A stretch of 26,939 nt of DNA from Flavobacterium sp. UBA807 (GCA_002296885.1 DBIH01000250.1:1-26939), one strand, 5' to 3'; positions 1-9,771 are shown, counted from the stretch's first letter. The notes: generated by a model not told the origin, from the sequence alone. A program made the numbers and translations.

Positions 1-2316
1 AGCAATAATTTGGACTACATCACCACTTTCCAAAGCTTCCAATTCGAGTTTCAGGAAATTCAGCACATTGCGTTTTGCTACTTCAAAAGCTAACAGGTTC
101 CTTCCTTTTTTGATTTCACCTTCTTTATATACCAGTTTGAATTGATTCAGTACTTCAGCATCAATCTTAGTCAGGCAGTCTTTAATATCATCAATGGTCA
201 AAAGCCTTCCGATAAATGGTTTATACAATTCTTCCAAAGCACCATGGATGATGGTTCCAAGAGTATTAACGGCAATGTTTTCTTCTACCTCATCGGTTTC
301 AGAAATTCGCAATATCCTTTGGAAATAAAACTGTATAGGGTTCCTGATATAGGTTGTCAGCGATGATGGCGAAAAACCTTTTTCGGCAATTTCTTTTAGG
401 CGTAGCATAACACTTTCCGTTTTTGGAACAATAACTGGCTTGTGAGCAATATTAGGCACATCGGGATTATAATACTGAAATGTCAGGTTATGATTGGGCT
501 GCTTTTCAACTTCGAGCTGCGTGATGAAACGGCTCTTTTCACCCGAATCAAATCCCTGGCTATCCGAATTGTAAATCAGGTAAACATTTTTGGCACGTTG
601 CAGTAAATGATAGAAATGATACGTATAAATAGCGTCTTTTTCTTTATAGGTTGGCAAGCCATATTGCCGTTTGACATCATACGGAATAAATGAGTTGGTG
701 CTTTTACCCGACGGAAACTTGCCTTCGTTGACCGATGTGATAATCACCGTTTCAAAGTCGAGCACCCGGCTTTCGAGCACACCCATAATCTGCAATCCGT
801 TTAATGGTTCGCCTTCAAAAGAAACTTCGGCAACATCAACAACCTGCTTGTAAATAGCCTGAAGCGTTTTAATATCGTCAATTGCTTTGTGTTCAGAGAA
901 ATAGGAAATCATTTTATTAATGACTTTGAAAATCGAATACACAAAAGCATTGGTTATTTTTTCTTCTTCACTTTCATAACTCAGATTGGCTTTTATTTTG
1001 AGTAAAATCTGTGAGAGATTCTCTAAAACTACAACTGAACCTGCATCCCATTTTTGAAATAACAATGAAAAAAGCTCATTGCTTTCCGAATGAAGTTCTT
1101 CCAGCTTTTTATGCGTAATAAACGAATAATTATTCCTGTTAATAGTGCTTACCAATTCATTCGCTTTCGCATAAGGTTCGATGAATGGATGTGTCAGGAT
1201 ATCCAGAACATCCTTATAATACATTACATAACCGGACGGATTTCTTGTCAGGGCATTGACATGTAGTTTGAAAAGCTTGCTGATTAATAATTGTGCAGGA
1301 TTGTTTTTGCTTGAAAATCCCATGGTTATATTCAGAGCATCCACATTGGCAGGCAATGAATATAACATTGGCAGCAATAAGCTTTCTTCTCCGAGCACTA
1401 ACGCCACATTTTGAAGATTGCCTTTGGCAGCATAATTTTCGATGATACTTCCCACGATTTTGGCCTGCCCTATATGTTTTGATGTTGCAATAACCTGAAT
1501 GTTCTTTTCCTGCTTAAAATCGTTTACAATCCATTCGTAAGGATGCGTTTTATAATAAATCCATTCCGACTTGAACCTCCGTTGAAAGAGCCCTGCATCG
1601 TGAAAGGAATCATTTAACAGTGTTTCATCAATATCCCAATAAATTTTAGCGGTATCGAGTGCTAAAAGATGCTGAATGATTTTTTCTTCGGCCTGATTAA
1701 GTGCATTGAACCCTGCGAAAACATAATATTTGTCTTTGCTATTTTCTGAAAAATAATTCAGGTTTTCAACTGCTTCACGGTAAATCAATCCTTGATAACC
1801 TATGCCTTTATTAAGCAGATATTGATAAAGAGAATGATAATAATTGGGTAGCCTTTTCCAGAATAGCAGGTACTTTTCAATCAAGTCTGTTCTTTTGTCT
1901 ATGTCAACCGACCAGTGTTCAATTTCCTTTATGTTTTCGAGATACTTTAAAATCGTGTCAGGATTTAGCAGATAACGGTCTATTTCGTTAAAATCCTGCA
2001 ATAAGGTTTTTGCCCAGTTGGCGAAGCTGTCAAAGGATTCGGGATCTTCTTTTGTCAGCGAAAGATAGACTTCATAAAACTCAAACAGGAGTTCTACACT
2101 ATCAATAGAGCGAATTCCGGCAACATCTTGGATGAATTCTTCTATGCTTATAATTTCAGGAGCAAAAACGTTGTTGGATACTAATGTTTTTAGTTCATTA
2201 AGCAAAAAGACTTTAGCTCTTTTGTTAGGTAAAACAATAGTCAATTCAGTTAGATTTTCTGAATGTGTCTTTAGAATTTCATGTGCTAAATGATTAAGAA
2301 ATGTTGGTTCTGACAT
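1..2316 (-). CDS. AddB-type PD-(D/E)XK nuclease / inactivated helicase (partial, 3' end off window)
   Basis: This frame is open from ATG at 2316 to the window edge, giving 772 codons with no stop, so the C-terminus is missing. Near the N-terminus it reads LTIVLPNKRAKVFLLNEL, the degenerate helicase start typical of AddB-type proteins. The middle is helicase-like (NEGKFPSGKSTNSFIPYD, then an LLQRAKNVYLIYNSD segment). From about residue 648 a PDDEXK_1-type nuclease domain begins: SPSSLTTYIRNPIQFYF, then GTIIHGALEELY with the conserved His at 691. The acidic DYK part lies beyond the window. The protein should pair with the AddA-type protein at 5130-8285 to process DNA ends for recombination. The position that often carries an Fe-S cysteine (CP..FY) is Asn659 here. 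The start lies just behind the ompA terminator. The family is clear; the exact name is inferred. Confidence 0.85.
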   Translation of the reverse strand, partial: MSEPTFLNHLAHEILKTHSENLTELTIVLPNKRAKVFLLNELKTLVSNNVFAPEIISIEEFIQDVAGIRSIDSVELLFEFYEVYLSLTKEDPESFDSFANWAKTLLQDFNEIDRYLLNPDTILKYLENIKEIEHWSVDIDKRTDLIEKYLLFWKRLPNYYHSLYQYLLNKGIGYQGLIYREAVENLNYFSENSKDKYYVFAGFNALNQAEEKIIQHLLALDTAKIYWDIDETLLNDSFHDAGLFQRRFKSEWIYYKTHPYEWIVNDFKQEKNIQVIATSKHIGQAKIVGSIIENYAAKGNLQNVALVLGEESLLLPMLYSLPANVDALNITMGFSSKNNPAQLLISKLFKLHVNALTRNPSGYVMYYKDVLDILTHPFIEPYAKANELVSTINRNNYSFITHKKLEELHSESNELFSLLFQKWDAGSVVVLENLSQILLKIKANLSYESEEEKITNAFVYSIFKVINKMISYFSEHKAIDDIKTLQAIYKQVVDVAEVSFEGEPLNGLQIMGVLESRVLDFETVIITSVNEGKFPSGKSTNSFIPYDVKRQYGLPTYKEKDAIYTYHFYHLLQRAKNVYLIYNSDSQGFDSGEKSRFITQLEVEKQPNHNLTFQYYNPDVPNIAHKPVIVPKTESVMLRLKEIAEKGFSPSSLTTYIRNPIQFYFQRILRISETDEVEENIAVNTLGTIIHGALEELYKPFIGRLLTIDDIKDCLTKIDAEVLNQFKLVYKEGEIKKGRNLLAFEVAKRNVLNFLKLELEALESGDVVQIIA

Positions 2317-2330
2317 TTCATAAAAATAAA

Positions 2331-2357
2331 AAAACGCCCCGAATATCGGAGCGTTTT
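2331..2357 (-). terminator. Intrinsic terminator of the ompA-like gene
   Basis: Read on the minus strand, AAACGCTCCG pairs with CGGGGCGTTT (one T-G wobble) around a short ATATT loop, and a run of T follows. It starts about 20 nt after the OmpA stop and ends about 15 nt before the AddB-type start, so it should separate the two transcripts unless some read-through feeds the nuclease gene. Confidence 0.85.
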
Positions 2358-2379
2358 TCTTGAAATATTTTGGAGGAAA

Positions 2380-3774
2380 TTATTTTACTAATTTCACTTC
2401 AACTCTTCTGTTGTTAGCTTTACCAGCTTTAGTTTTGTTAGTATCGATTGGTTTAGATTCACCGAAACCAACTGAAGATAATCTTGAAGAAGCAATACCA
2501 TTTTCAATTAAATAGTTTTTAACTGCTGCTGCTCTGTCTTCAGATAATTTTTGGTTAGCTTTATCTGTACCATCGCTATCAGTGTGTCCTTCTAAAGAGA
2601 AGTTAGAGTTTGGATACTCTTTCAAGATAGCAACCATTGCTTGTAATACAGGGTAAGTTTGTTGTTTGAATGTAGCTTTAGCACTATCAAATAAGATAGT
2701 TTTAGCATAGTCATTCAATTTTTTAACAACTTCGTCAGATACTTCAGGACAACCATTGTTTGCTACAGTACCCGCAACATCTGGACATTTGTCATCTTTA
2801 TCTAATACTTTATCTCCATCTCTGTCTGGCCAAGGACAACCTGCGTTTTCTTTTGGACCTTTAACATCTGGACATTTGTCAGCTTTATCAGTAACACCGT
2901 CACCGTCAGCATCTGGACATCCACCTAATGATTTCAAACCAGCAACATCCGGACAAGCATCATCTTTATCTGCAATTCCGTCACCGTCAGTATCAGGGCA
3001 ACCATTGAATTCTGCTGTACCAGCAACATCTGGACAAGCGTCATCTTTATCAGCGATTCCGTCAGCATCAGTATCAGGACATCCTTTGAATTGTTTTAAA
3101 CCAGCAACATCTGGACAAGCATCGTCTTTATCATAGATTCCGTCTCCGTCTGTATCTTTACCTCCAAATTTGAAAGTAAGACCTGCAAAATGTTGGAAGT
3201 GTGATGGCATATCTTCACGTACATCTTCGAAAGATTGTTTGTAAGTAGAACGAACAGAAAGACCTACCATTTCAGTAAACCAATAAGTTAATCCTAAACC
3301 TCCGTTTAAAGTACCTGCGTGTAATTCATCTCCAATCCAAGTGTAACCTCCACCAATGTGGATAGAAGGGTCAATTTTTTTAGATTTGATTAAACTCATT
3401 AAGCTGTAGTTGATAACCGCGTCAGCTGCATAGTAGTTTTTATCTCCAGGATTAACTACTGTGTATGGACCTTCACCAACTCTTGGCAATACATACCTAG
3501 AAATTTTGTTTACAGATCCAGTAACTCCAAAAGAGAAATTACTACCAACGTATTTAGATACGTTTAAATAAGACACAGATGGAAGGATGTTCCAGTTGTC
3601 TTTTGCATTAAAATACTGAGATAATTGATCCTCTAATTTAGAAGCAGCACTTACTCTGGTATCTACTGCATTAACCCCAAACGAAATCGCCCAAGGATTG
3701 TTACTGTCTTGTGCCTGTGAGCTGAGACCAGCTAACATTACCAAAGCAACGAATAATTTGTTAAGATGTTTCAT
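2380..3774 (-). CDS. OmpA family outer-membrane protein with thrombospondin type 3 repeats
   Basis: 464 aa. Residues 1-22 form a Sec signal peptide (Lys, hydrophobic core, SSQAQ before the cut). Residues 23-204 look like a small beta-barrel of the OprF/OmpA kind. Residues 207-345 carry five calcium-binding TSP3 repeats of the form [18 protein letters not shown]...GCP. Residues 355-463 are the OmpA C-terminal peptidoglycan-binding domain, with [16 protein letters not shown] (Asp399) and NNRRVEV. The protein should sit in the outer membrane and anchor it to the wall. It has a consensus promoter about 40 nt upstream and a strong terminator, consistent with an abundant monocistronic product. The repeats produce strong DNA repetition at about 2740-3165. 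Confidence 0.95.
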   Translation of the reverse strand: MKHLNKLFVALVMLAGLSSQAQDSNNPWAISFGVNAVDTRVSAASKLEDQLSQYFNAKDNWNILPSVSYLNVSKYVGSNFSFGVTGSVNKISRYVLPRVGEGPYTVVNPGDKNYYAADAVINYSLMSLIKSKKIDPSIHIGGGYTWIGDELHAGTLNGGLGLTYWFTEMVGLSVRSTYKQSFEDVREDMPSHFQHFAGLTFKFGGKDTDGDGIYDKDDACPDVAGLKQFKGCPDTDADGIADKDDACPDVAGTAEFNGCPDTDGDGIADKDDACPDVAGLKSLGGCPDADGDGVTDKADKCPDVKGPKENAGCPWPDRDGDKVLDKDDKCPDVAGTVANNGCPEVSDEVVKKLNDYAKTILFDSAKATFKQQTYPVLQAMVAILKEYPNSNFSLEGHTDSDGTDKANQKLSEDRAAAVKNYLIENGIASSRLSSVGFGESKPIDTNKTKAGKANNRRVEVKLVK

Positions 3775-3811
3775 ACTTAATTTGATTAGATTATAAATGG
3801 TTATAATGAAG

Positions 3812-3841
3812 CAAAAGTAATACGTATTAATATAATATCAA
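3812..3841 (-). promoter_or_regulatory. Bacteroidota-type promoter of the ompA-like gene
   Basis: On the minus strand a TTG (3841-3839) is followed after 19 nt by TACTTTTG (3819-3812), an exact match to the flavobacterial TTG-N17-23-TAnnTTTG consensus. Transcription would begin near 3806, leaving a leader of about 30 nt before the ATG at 3774. Confidence 0.8.
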
Positions 3842-3907
3842 AATGTTATTGTTAAAATGTGGTAATTATGCAACAAATGCTCAAAAAACTGGAAAAAAAG
3901 CCTCTTT

Positions 3908-5098
3908 TTAAATAACTTTTAGTGATTTTGCAACTTCTGTAAAAGCTGAAATTGCTTTGTCAAGATGTTCTTTAGTATGTGCTGCCGATAATTGAACCCT
4001 AATTCTGGCTTTGTCCTTTGGCACCACCGGAAAAAAGAACCCTATAACATAAATCCCTTTTTTCAATAATTCATCTGCCATAATTTGGGATAGTTTTGCA
4101 TCATACAACATGACTGGAACTATAGCAGAGTCGCCATCAATGATATCCAAACCCGCTGCCTTCATTCCGGCTTTGAAATAATTAGTGTTCCATTCGAGTT
4201 TATCCCGAAGTACTGTATCTTTTTCCAACAATTCAAAAACCTTGATTGATGCCCCAACAATTGCAGGGGCCAATGAATTGGAAAACAAATAAGGTCTCGA
4301 GCGCTGACGCAGAATTTCAATTACCTCCTTTTTAGCAGTTGTATAACCGCCCATTGCGCCACCAAGTGCTTTTCCCAGTGTTCCGGTTATAATATCAACT
4401 CTTCCCATTACGCCTTTAGCTTCAAGTGTTCCTTTTCCTGTTGCGCCTATGAATCCGGCGGCATGGCACTCATCAACCATTACTAATGCGTCGTATTTAT
4501 CTGCAAGGTCACAAATTTTGTCCAATGGCGCTACCAATCCGTCCATAGAGAAAACCCCATCAGTAACAATTAACTTAAAACGGTGTCCTGCTTCGACGGC
4601 TTTCTTCAATTGATTTTCCAGATCTTCCATATTGGAATTTTCATAACGGTAACGTGCCGCTTTGCACAAACGCACACCATCTATAATTGAGGCATGATTC
4701 AGACTATCTGAAATAATGCAGTCGTCTTCTCCTAATAATGGTTCGAAAACACCACCATTTGCATCAAAAGCCGCTGCATACAATATGGTGTCTTCGGTTC
4801 CGTAGAAATCGGCTATCTTTTTTTCCAATGTTTTATGGATATCCTGCGTTCCGCAGATGAAGCGTACAGACGACATTCCGAAACCATGCGAATCCAGAGT
4901 ATCTTTTGCCGCCTGAATTACTTCAGGATGTGATGATAATCCGAGATAATTATTAGCACAAAAGTTTAAAACCGTTTTCCCGTTTACCGTGATTTCTGCT
5001 CCTTGTTGTGATGTGATGATGCGTTCTTTTTTAAAAATCCCATTTTGTTCAATGGTGTTCAGTTCGTTTTGCAGATGTTGCTGAATTTTTCCGTACAT
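3908..5098 (-). CDS. kbl: Glycine C-acetyltransferase (2-amino-3-ketobutyrate CoA ligase)
   Basis: 396 aa, the usual length. A PLP-dependent alpha-oxoamine synthase that joins glycine and acetyl-CoA to 2-amino-3-oxobutyrate, or runs in reverse in threonine breakdown. Visible motifs are [10 protein letters not shown] near residue 45, [10 protein letters not shown] (His136), VDECHAAGF (Asp209) and [10 protein letters not shown] with the PLP lysine at Lys243. The substrate-binding stretch [13 protein letters not shown] supports Kbl over BioF or HemA. It lies 31 nt behind the AddA-type gene and has a candidate promoter inside that gene's 3' end. No threonine dehydrogenase gene is visible nearby. 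Confidence 0.93.
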   Translation of the reverse strand: MYGKIQQHLQNELNTIEQNGIFKKERIITSQQGAEITVNGKTVLNFCANNYLGLSSHPEVIQAAKDTLDSHGFGMSSVRFICGTQDIHKTLEKKIADFYGTEDTILYAAAFDANGGVFEPLLGEDDCIISDSLNHASIIDGVRLCKAARYRYENSNMEDLENQLKKAVEAGHRFKLIVTDGVFSMDGLVAPLDKICDLADKYDALVMVDECHAAGFIGATGKGTLEAKGVMGRVDIITGTLGKALGGAMGGYTTAKKEVIEILRQRSRPYLFSNSLAPAIVGASIKVFELLEKDTVLRDKLEWNTNYFKAGMKAAGLDIIDGDSAIVPVMLYDAKLSQIMADELLKKGIYVIGFFFPVVPKDKARIRVQLSAAHTKEHLDKAISAFTEVAKSLKVI

Positions 5099-5129
5099 GA
5101 TTAATGTTTGTTGTTAAGCTATTTTGAAG

Positions 5130-8100
5130 TTACAAATTTACCACTTCCAAAGTTTCACCAATATAAACCAATGCTTTTTTAGTGACCTTAAAACCCATTT
5201 TTTCAATGGCATTTTGATAATTTTCCAATTGCTGTGTATGTTTTGGCAGATGTAAACCGGTTTTATAATCCAATAAATAAATTTCATTTTGCTTTGTAAG
5301 CACCATTCTATCGGGCTTTACAATGCTTCCTTCTTTCTGGATAATTGTTTTTTCGTTTAAAACTTTATTCTGGTTTGAGAAAAACTCGTGCAAATCCCGG
5401 TGAAATACAATTTCCTGAATGGTTTTTAAAACAACACCCTTTTCACTTGAAACAATCAATCCGTTTTCGATGGCTTTAGTAAGTGCCAAATCGATATCAT
5501 CTATGGTTTTAATGAATGACAGAATTTCGTGCAAAATGTTTCCGTATTCTATGGCTTTTTGCTGCTTTGTATTCCACATCAGGCTTTCGCGTTGTGCAAT
5601 TTTGATACTTTTAGGATTCAGTATCGCTGAGAGCTGCGGAATGGTTTCTGTTTCGTCTCTGCTTTGTTTGGTTTCAGATAGTTTTTTGGCATCGCCAAAT
5701 TCATATTCGAGCTTATTTTCATCAAACTGATTTCTTTCTTCTAAAAATTTGATGAAAAATGTTGCCATATTGTTAGGATACAGGTTTTTATCGTTTTTCT
5801 TCTGCATTCCCGAAATGATATGCAATTGCTCTTCAGCACGGGTCATTGCAACATAAAGTACATTGATATTGTCTAATAAATCTTCCTGGTTTTTTTGTTG
5901 GTAAATTAATTTAGCTTCTTCTCCAAAGTCTTCAACACTTTTGTTTTTAGAAACCAATGCTTTGGGTAGGCCAATAGTTTCTTTATCGGCCGAAATCCAG
6001 ATTTTATCACCTTTATATTGCGAGTAGTTTTCTTCGGCAAACGGGAAAATCACGACTGGGAATTCCAATCCTTTTGATCCATGGATGGTCATTATCCTGA
6101 CTGCATCTTTTCCTTCCGGTGACGGAATACTCAATTTATGTGAATTGTTATCCCAATAAATCAGGAAATCTGAAATCCCTGCCTGCTTTTTTAAATCCTG
6201 CTCAAGTACAACATCTAAAAAGAACTGAACATAAGCATTTCGTTTTTCAATAGGAATAATACTTGAAATGACAATTTCGACGGCTTCATACAATGACTTT
6301 TTCCTTGTGTTCTTAAACGAAAAACGAATATCAAAATCAGCTAACCATTCTTCAAAGCCGGTTTCATTTTTTTGCTGAATTCCAATAGCAATAAAATCAT
6401 GAACCGTCAATTTATTCTGAAGATTAGATGCTATGTAATAAAGGAAATTTGCTTTTGACTGTAAATCGCTGTTGTTTTTCAGATAACGTAAAAAATCAAT
6501 TATGCTCTGCACTTCGGATGATGCGCCAAGCATTAAACTTTCGGAAGATATAATCGGAATTCCGTTTTCAACTAAATGATTTGCAACGATCACTCCCTGC
6601 TTATTTCCGCGGGTCAGAATCACAATGTCTTTGTTGCTGAAACCATTTTTTCTGACATTCGAAATCGTTTTTAAAGTAGCCTCGAGATATAATTCTTCTT
6701 TTAGCCGATTTTCTTCATCGCTATACTCGGTTTTTTCAATTTTTGGTACAAAAGAAATATTTACATAACCGCCTTTTTTATTATTTGTTTCCTGATAGCT
6801 ATGATTTTTGTATAAATCCTTGTAATCCTTATTGTCGAACTCATCAGAAATAAATTCAAAAAATTTATTGTTAAAATCAATCACTTCCGAATAACTTCTG
6901 TAATTGGTTTTTAAAGAAAAGAGTTCCTTTTCAGGATTGTTAAACGGGTTTTTATCTTTCCCTAACGCTATAAATTGTTCTGCCTTCCCACCCCGCCAGC
7001 GATAAATAGATTGTTTTGGATCGCCAACAATCATTAGTGAACCCCGTTCTCCGTTCAAGTCTTCACTTGAAGTTACATTATCAATCAACGGAATCAGGTT
7101 GTTCCATTGCATTTCAGATGTGTCCTGAAATTCATCAATGAAAAAATGACGGTATTTTTCGCCCAGCCGCTCATATATAAAAGGTGCCGGTTGATTCTGA
7201 ATCTGTTCATTAATCAGTTTATTAAATTCTGTTATAGAAAGTATTCCCTGTTCTTTCTGTATAATTGACAATTTATTATTCAGCGTATTCAGAAGCGAAA
7301 GTGGCGTGATGTTTTTCAGAAAGGCTTCGTAGAAATTCTTTTTTTCGAATTTTTGGTAAATTAAAGCAAGGATTTCAAGTAAATTAGGAATGATGTTTTC
7401 AATGATTGCTCTGTCAGGTGCGCTGTTGTTAATTTGAATATCTTCAAAAACATAAAACATTTTATTTTTCGGATTGAAATTTTTGTTTTTGATGCTGCTC
7501 AAATGATTCGGAAATGTTTGCCTTGAAAATGAGGCAAGGTCAATTCCTTTATTTTCAATCAAAGTCAAAGCTTCTGTCGCCAATTCTACAGTTTCTGATT
7601 CCAATTGATTACAAAGCTCAATGAGTTTATTTTTGATAACAATAAAATCTTCTATTTTCTTTTTATCGATATGAGCTATTTCCTCGCGATTGTTTTCATT
7701 TAAAATCAACTTTCCCGTTTCCATGATTTCCCGTGAGACATCCCAACTTTTATCATCATCTGTTTTTTCCATAGTGAAATCGACCAGCAATTTGGTAAGT
7801 TCTTCATCATTACCTGCTTCTGCGATGATTGCATCAACTGCTTCGGTCAATAAACTTTCTGTATCAAGAGAAACTTCAAATGTTATGGGCAAATTCAGAT
7901 CATGTGCAAAAGCGCGAATGACTTTGTAGGTGAATTTATCAATGGTGGAAATATCAAAAGCAGCATAATTATGAATTAAATTCTTGATGATGCCTTTGGC
8001 TTTTTCGGTGATGGCTGACAAACTGAGACCAGTTTCAATCTGAATGTCCTGCATTAATTCCAAAGCCTTTTCGGATGGAACTTCTTTGCTGAACTCAGAA

Positions 8101-8285
8101 AGATTTTCCAAAACACGGCTTTTCATTTCATGCACCGCCTTATTGGTAAATGTAATGGCAAGAATATTTCGGTAAGCATCCGGTTTTTTAGACAACAGGA
8201 TTATTTTCAGGTATTCCTTTACCAATGTATAGGTCTTCCCTGAACCTGCCGATGCGTCGTATATTGAGAATGCCGGTTTTTGCAT
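5130..8285 (-). CDS. AddA-type UvrD-family helicase with C-terminal PD-(D/E)XK nuclease
   Basis: 1051 aa. Superfamily 1A helicase motifs occur in order: Walker A ASAGSGKT (11-18), Walker B DEFQDT (384-389), GDPKQSIYRWRGG (421-433), IMTIHGSKGLEFPVV (731-745) and LYVAMTRAEEQL (810-821). The C-terminal RecB-type nuclease shows His919 in YGNILHEIL, Asp992 in PDRM, DYK at 1006-1008 and QLENYQ near 1019. This is the AddA/RecB architecture: it unwinds and degrades double-strand DNA ends to load recombinase. All catalytic motifs look intact. The start ATG overlaps the stop of the acetyltransferase gene by one base (TAATG), so the two are translationally coupled. Its presumed partner lies at 1-2316. 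Confidence 0.93.
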   Translation of the reverse strand: MQKPAFSIYDASAGSGKTYTLVKEYLKIILLSKKPDAYRNILAITFTNKAVHEMKSRVLENLSEFSKEVPSEKALELMQDIQIETGLSLSAITEKAKGIIKNLIHNYAAFDISTIDKFTYKVIRAFAHDLNLPITFEVSLDTESLLTEAVDAIIAEAGNDEELTKLLVDFTMEKTDDDKSWDVSREIMETGKLILNENNREEIAHIDKKKIEDFIVIKNKLIELCNQLESETVELATEALTLIENKGIDLASFSRQTFPNHLSSIKNKNFNPKNKMFYVFEDIQINNSAPDRAIIENIIPNLLEILALIYQKFEKKNFYEAFLKNITPLSLLNTLNNKLSIIQKEQGILSITEFNKLINEQIQNQPAPFIYERLGEKYRHFFIDEFQDTSEMQWNNLIPLIDNVTSSEDLNGERGSLMIVGDPKQSIYRWRGGKAEQFIALGKDKNPFNNPEKELFSLKTNYRSYSEVIDFNNKFFEFISDEFDNKDYKDLYKNHSYQETNNKKGGYVNISFVPKIEKTEYSDEENRLKEELYLEATLKTISNVRKNGFSNKDIVILTRGNKQGVIVANHLVENGIPIISSESLMLGASSEVQSIIDFLRYLKNNSDLQSKANFLYYIASNLQNKLTVHDFIAIGIQQKNETGFEEWLADFDIRFSFKNTRKKSLYEAVEIVISSIIPIEKRNAYVQFFLDVVLEQDLKKQAGISDFLIYWDNNSHKLSIPSPEGKDAVRIMTIHGSKGLEFPVVIFPFAEENYSQYKGDKIWISADKETIGLPKALVSKNKSVEDFGEEAKLIYQQKNQEDLLDNINVLYVAMTRAEEQLHIISGMQKKNDKNLYPNNMATFFIKFLEERNQFDENKLEYEFGDAKKLSETKQSRDETETIPQLSAILNPKSIKIAQRESLMWNTKQQKAIEYGNILHEILSFIKTIDDIDLALTKAIENGLIVSSEKGVVLKTIQEIVFHRDLHEFFSNQNKVLNEKTIIQKEGSIVKPDRMVLTKQNEIYLLDYKTGLHLPKHTQQLENYQNAIEKMGFKVTKKALVYIGETLEVVNL
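5133..5161 (-). promoter_or_regulatory. Candidate kbl promoter inside the end of the AddA-type gene
   Basis: On the minus strand TTG (5161-5159) is followed by 18 nt and then TAAATTTG (5140-5133), matching the flavobacterial consensus. The -7 box overlaps the last codons and stop of the upstream gene. The start would be near 5127, giving a leader of about 28 nt. This would let kbl be expressed independently of the nuclease gene. Confidence 0.65.
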
Positions 8286-8806
8286 TATTTTTTATTGATT
8301 AAATAAACAAAATTCAGCTTGCTAATTTCACCATAGTATTCCACTTCATATTCATCAACTTTTACTGCGCCTATTTTATTGATGGCTTTTTGCGAACGGT
8401 AATTAAATGCGCCGATATGAAAATAGACTTTATCTACAAATTGAAAAGCATAATCAAGCATGAGTTTTTTCAAAGCTTTATTATAGCCATTCCCCCAGAA
8501 TTTTGTACCGATGAAGGTATAGCCAATCAAAACAGAGCCATCTTTTTTATTATAGTCATAATATCGGCTGCACCCAACTACTTCATCAGTATTTGAATCA
8601 AGAATTATAAAAGCTCCTTTGGATTCGATTGCTCCTTTAAAGTAATTGGTAAAGTCTTCAAGCTTGTATCGATTCGGATTTGGATGCTGTTCCCAGATTT
8701 TAGAATCAGATGCCACTTGAAACAATCGGTCAAAATCTGATTCCTGAAGCGGATCCAATTTAATTAAATCATCATGAAGAAATGTTGGCTGTAAATTGAA
8801 TGGCAT
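8285..8806 (-). CDS. GNAT family N-acetyltransferase, RimJ/RimL type
   Basis: 173 aa. The Acetyltransf_3 layout is visible: LDPLQESDFDRLFQVASD near the start, a central beta strand GSVLIGYTFIG, the acetyl-CoA pyrophosphate loop FWGNGYNKALKKLML around residues 103-117, and the family's NYRSQKAINKIGA segment, which normally reads N.RS..A..K.G. The substrate cannot be read from the sequence; relatives acetylate protein N-termini or small amines. The stop overlaps the start of the AddA-type helicase, so the two share a transcript. I found no convincing promoter in the 105 nt upstream on this strand. Confidence 0.9.
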   Translation of the reverse strand: MPFNLQPTFLHDDLIKLDPLQESDFDRLFQVASDSKIWEQHPNPNRYKLEDFTNYFKGAIESKGAFIILDSNTDEVVGCSRYYDYNKKDGSVLIGYTFIGTKFWGNGYNKALKKLMLDYAFQFVDKVYFHIGAFNYRSQKAINKIGAVKVDEYEVEYYGEISKLNFVYLINKK

Positions 8807-8911
8807 TGCCTATACTTTGATATTAAATATTTATTAAGGTTTTTACTTTTACGAAGTTAAATGATTAAATTTGAATTCGATTATTTTATTAACTTTTAAA
8901 CACACAATATT

Positions 8912-9517
8912 ATGCCTTTTGAATTGCCACAATTACCTTATGCATACGATGCATTAGAACCACATATTGATGCCAGAACAATGGAAATTCATTATTCAAA
9001 ACATCACAATGCTTATACAACTAATCTAAATGCCGCCGTTACCGGAACAGATTTAGAAGGAAAAACAATTGAAAATATTCTGATCAACCTTGATATGAAA
9101 AACGCTGCAGTGAGAAATAACGGTGGTGGATTTTACAATCACAATTTATTCTGGAGAGTTATGTCGCCAACAGGTGGTGGAAAACCAAGCGGAGATTTAG
9201 CAAATGCTATTGATGCTGCTTTTGGTTCGTTTGATGAATTTAAAGCCCGTTTTTCTAAAGCCGGTGCTACTCAGTTTGGTTCGGGTTGGGCATGGCTTTG
9301 TGTAAAGGATGGAAAGCTTGATATTTGCGGAACACCAAATCAGGATAATCCATTAATGCCTGGCGTAGGTTGTGGCGGAACTCCAATTCTTGGAATGGAT
9401 GTTTGGGAACACGCTTACTATCTAAATTATCAAAACCGTCGCCCCGATTATATTGAAGCTTTCTTTAATGTAATCAACTGGACAGAAGTTGCGAGGTTAT
9501 ACGCAATAGAAAAATAA
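8912..9517 (+). CDS. sodA: Superoxide dismutase, Mn-type (Fe/Mn family)
   Basis: 201 aa, a normal length, with no signal peptide, so cytoplasmic. It converts superoxide to oxygen and hydrogen peroxide. The four metal ligands are His27 (MEIHYSKHH), His77 (FYNHNLFW), Asp163 and His167 (DVWEHAYY). The GGG before the second ligand and Gln144 in NQDNPL match the Mn-type pattern rather than the Fe-type, though a cambialistic enzyme is possible. The upstream 105 nt contain a TAAATTTG (8866-8873) that fits the -7 box, but no TTG at the right distance. A terminator follows about 100 nt after the stop. It is divergent from the GNAT gene. Confidence 0.96.
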   Translation: MPFELPQLPYAYDALEPHIDARTMEIHYSKHHNAYTTNLNAAVTGTDLEGKTIENILINLDMKNAAVRNNGGGFYNHNLFWRVMSPTGGGKPSGDLANAIDAAFGSFDEFKARFSKAGATQFGSGWAWLCVKDGKLDICGTPNQDNPLMPGVGCGGTPILGMDVWEHAYYLNYQNRRPDYIEAFFNVINWTEVARLYAIEK

Positions 9518-9545
9518 CATTTGATATTAAGAGGAGGGCTGCCAG

Positions 9546-9608
9546 TGGCAGTCAGGTAATAAGTTTAGTTGTCGATAAAGAGAATATTGCAAACTAAATC
9601 TTGTTAAG
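9546..9608 (+). other. Structured 3' untranslated region of sodA
   Basis: Between the sodA stop and its terminator the RNA can fold twice: CTGCC/GGCAG with an AGT loop near 9550, and TTTAGTT (about 9564-9570) with AACTAAA (about 9592-9598). Nothing in it looks coding. It may be only a 3' leader to the terminator or a processed 3'-UTR RNA. I do not recognise a known family. Confidence 0.35.
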
Positions 9609-9615
9609 ATTAAGG

Positions 9616-9645
9616 AACCGATTGTGAGAACAGTCGGTTTTTTTT
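9616..9645 (+). terminator. Intrinsic terminator of sodA
   Basis: AACCGATTG pairs with CAGTCGGTT (nine pairs with one T-G wobble) around a TGAGAA loop, followed by eight or nine T. It lies about 100 nt after the sodA stop. Confidence 0.85.
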
Positions 9646-9660
9646 ATTTGCTGTATGTAT

Positions 9661-9737
9661 AAAAAATAAACAGGCGGAATCTCTTCCACCTGTTTGCCCC
9701 AAATCTACCATAAACTTAACCTACTAAATACTATGGT
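9661..9737 (-). ncRNA. Candidate small RNA, copy A of a tandem pair
   Basis: On the minus strand a predicted start near 9737 is followed by a 45-nt core (9737-9693) almost identical to copy B. It begins with ACCATAG, which can pair with TTATGGT to form a 5' hairpin, and then the invariant stretch AGATTTGGGGCAAA. A terminator hairpin follows (9692-9671, CAGGTGGAA/TTCCGCCTG with a GAGA loop), then T-rich sequence. The terminator stem differs in sequence from that of copy B but keeps the same fold, while the core is conserved. With its own promoter the expected RNA is about 70 nt. No convincing ORF is present. The family is unidentified; target and function are unknown. Confidence 0.6.
9671..9692 (-). 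terminator. Intrinsic terminator of small RNA copy A
   Basis: Nine-pair stem CAGGTGGAA/TTCCGCCTG (one T-G wobble) with a GAGA loop on the minus strand, followed directly by TTTATTTTTT. Confidence 0.8.
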
Positions 9738-9741
9738 AAGA

Positions 9742-9771
9742 CAAAACTATTGATAAAGTGTTAAAAAACAA
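9742..9771 (-). promoter_or_regulatory. Promoter of small RNA copy A
   Basis: TTG (9771-9769), 19-nt spacer, then TAGTTTTG (9749-9742) on the minus strand, a full match to the flavobacterial consensus. The -7 box ends four bases before the ACCATAG that opens the conserved core. Confidence 0.7.

Noticed and set aside
2756..3136. Plus-strand open frame of 126 codons with a repetitive SGHLSSLS pattern
   Set aside because: It is the antisense shadow of the TSP3 repeats of the OmpA-like gene; the repetition comes from those calcium-binding repeats.
3890..3912. Terminator of kbl (AAAAAG-AGG-CTTTTT)
   Set aside because: The stem has a single G-C pair and overlaps the stop codon; too weak to call.
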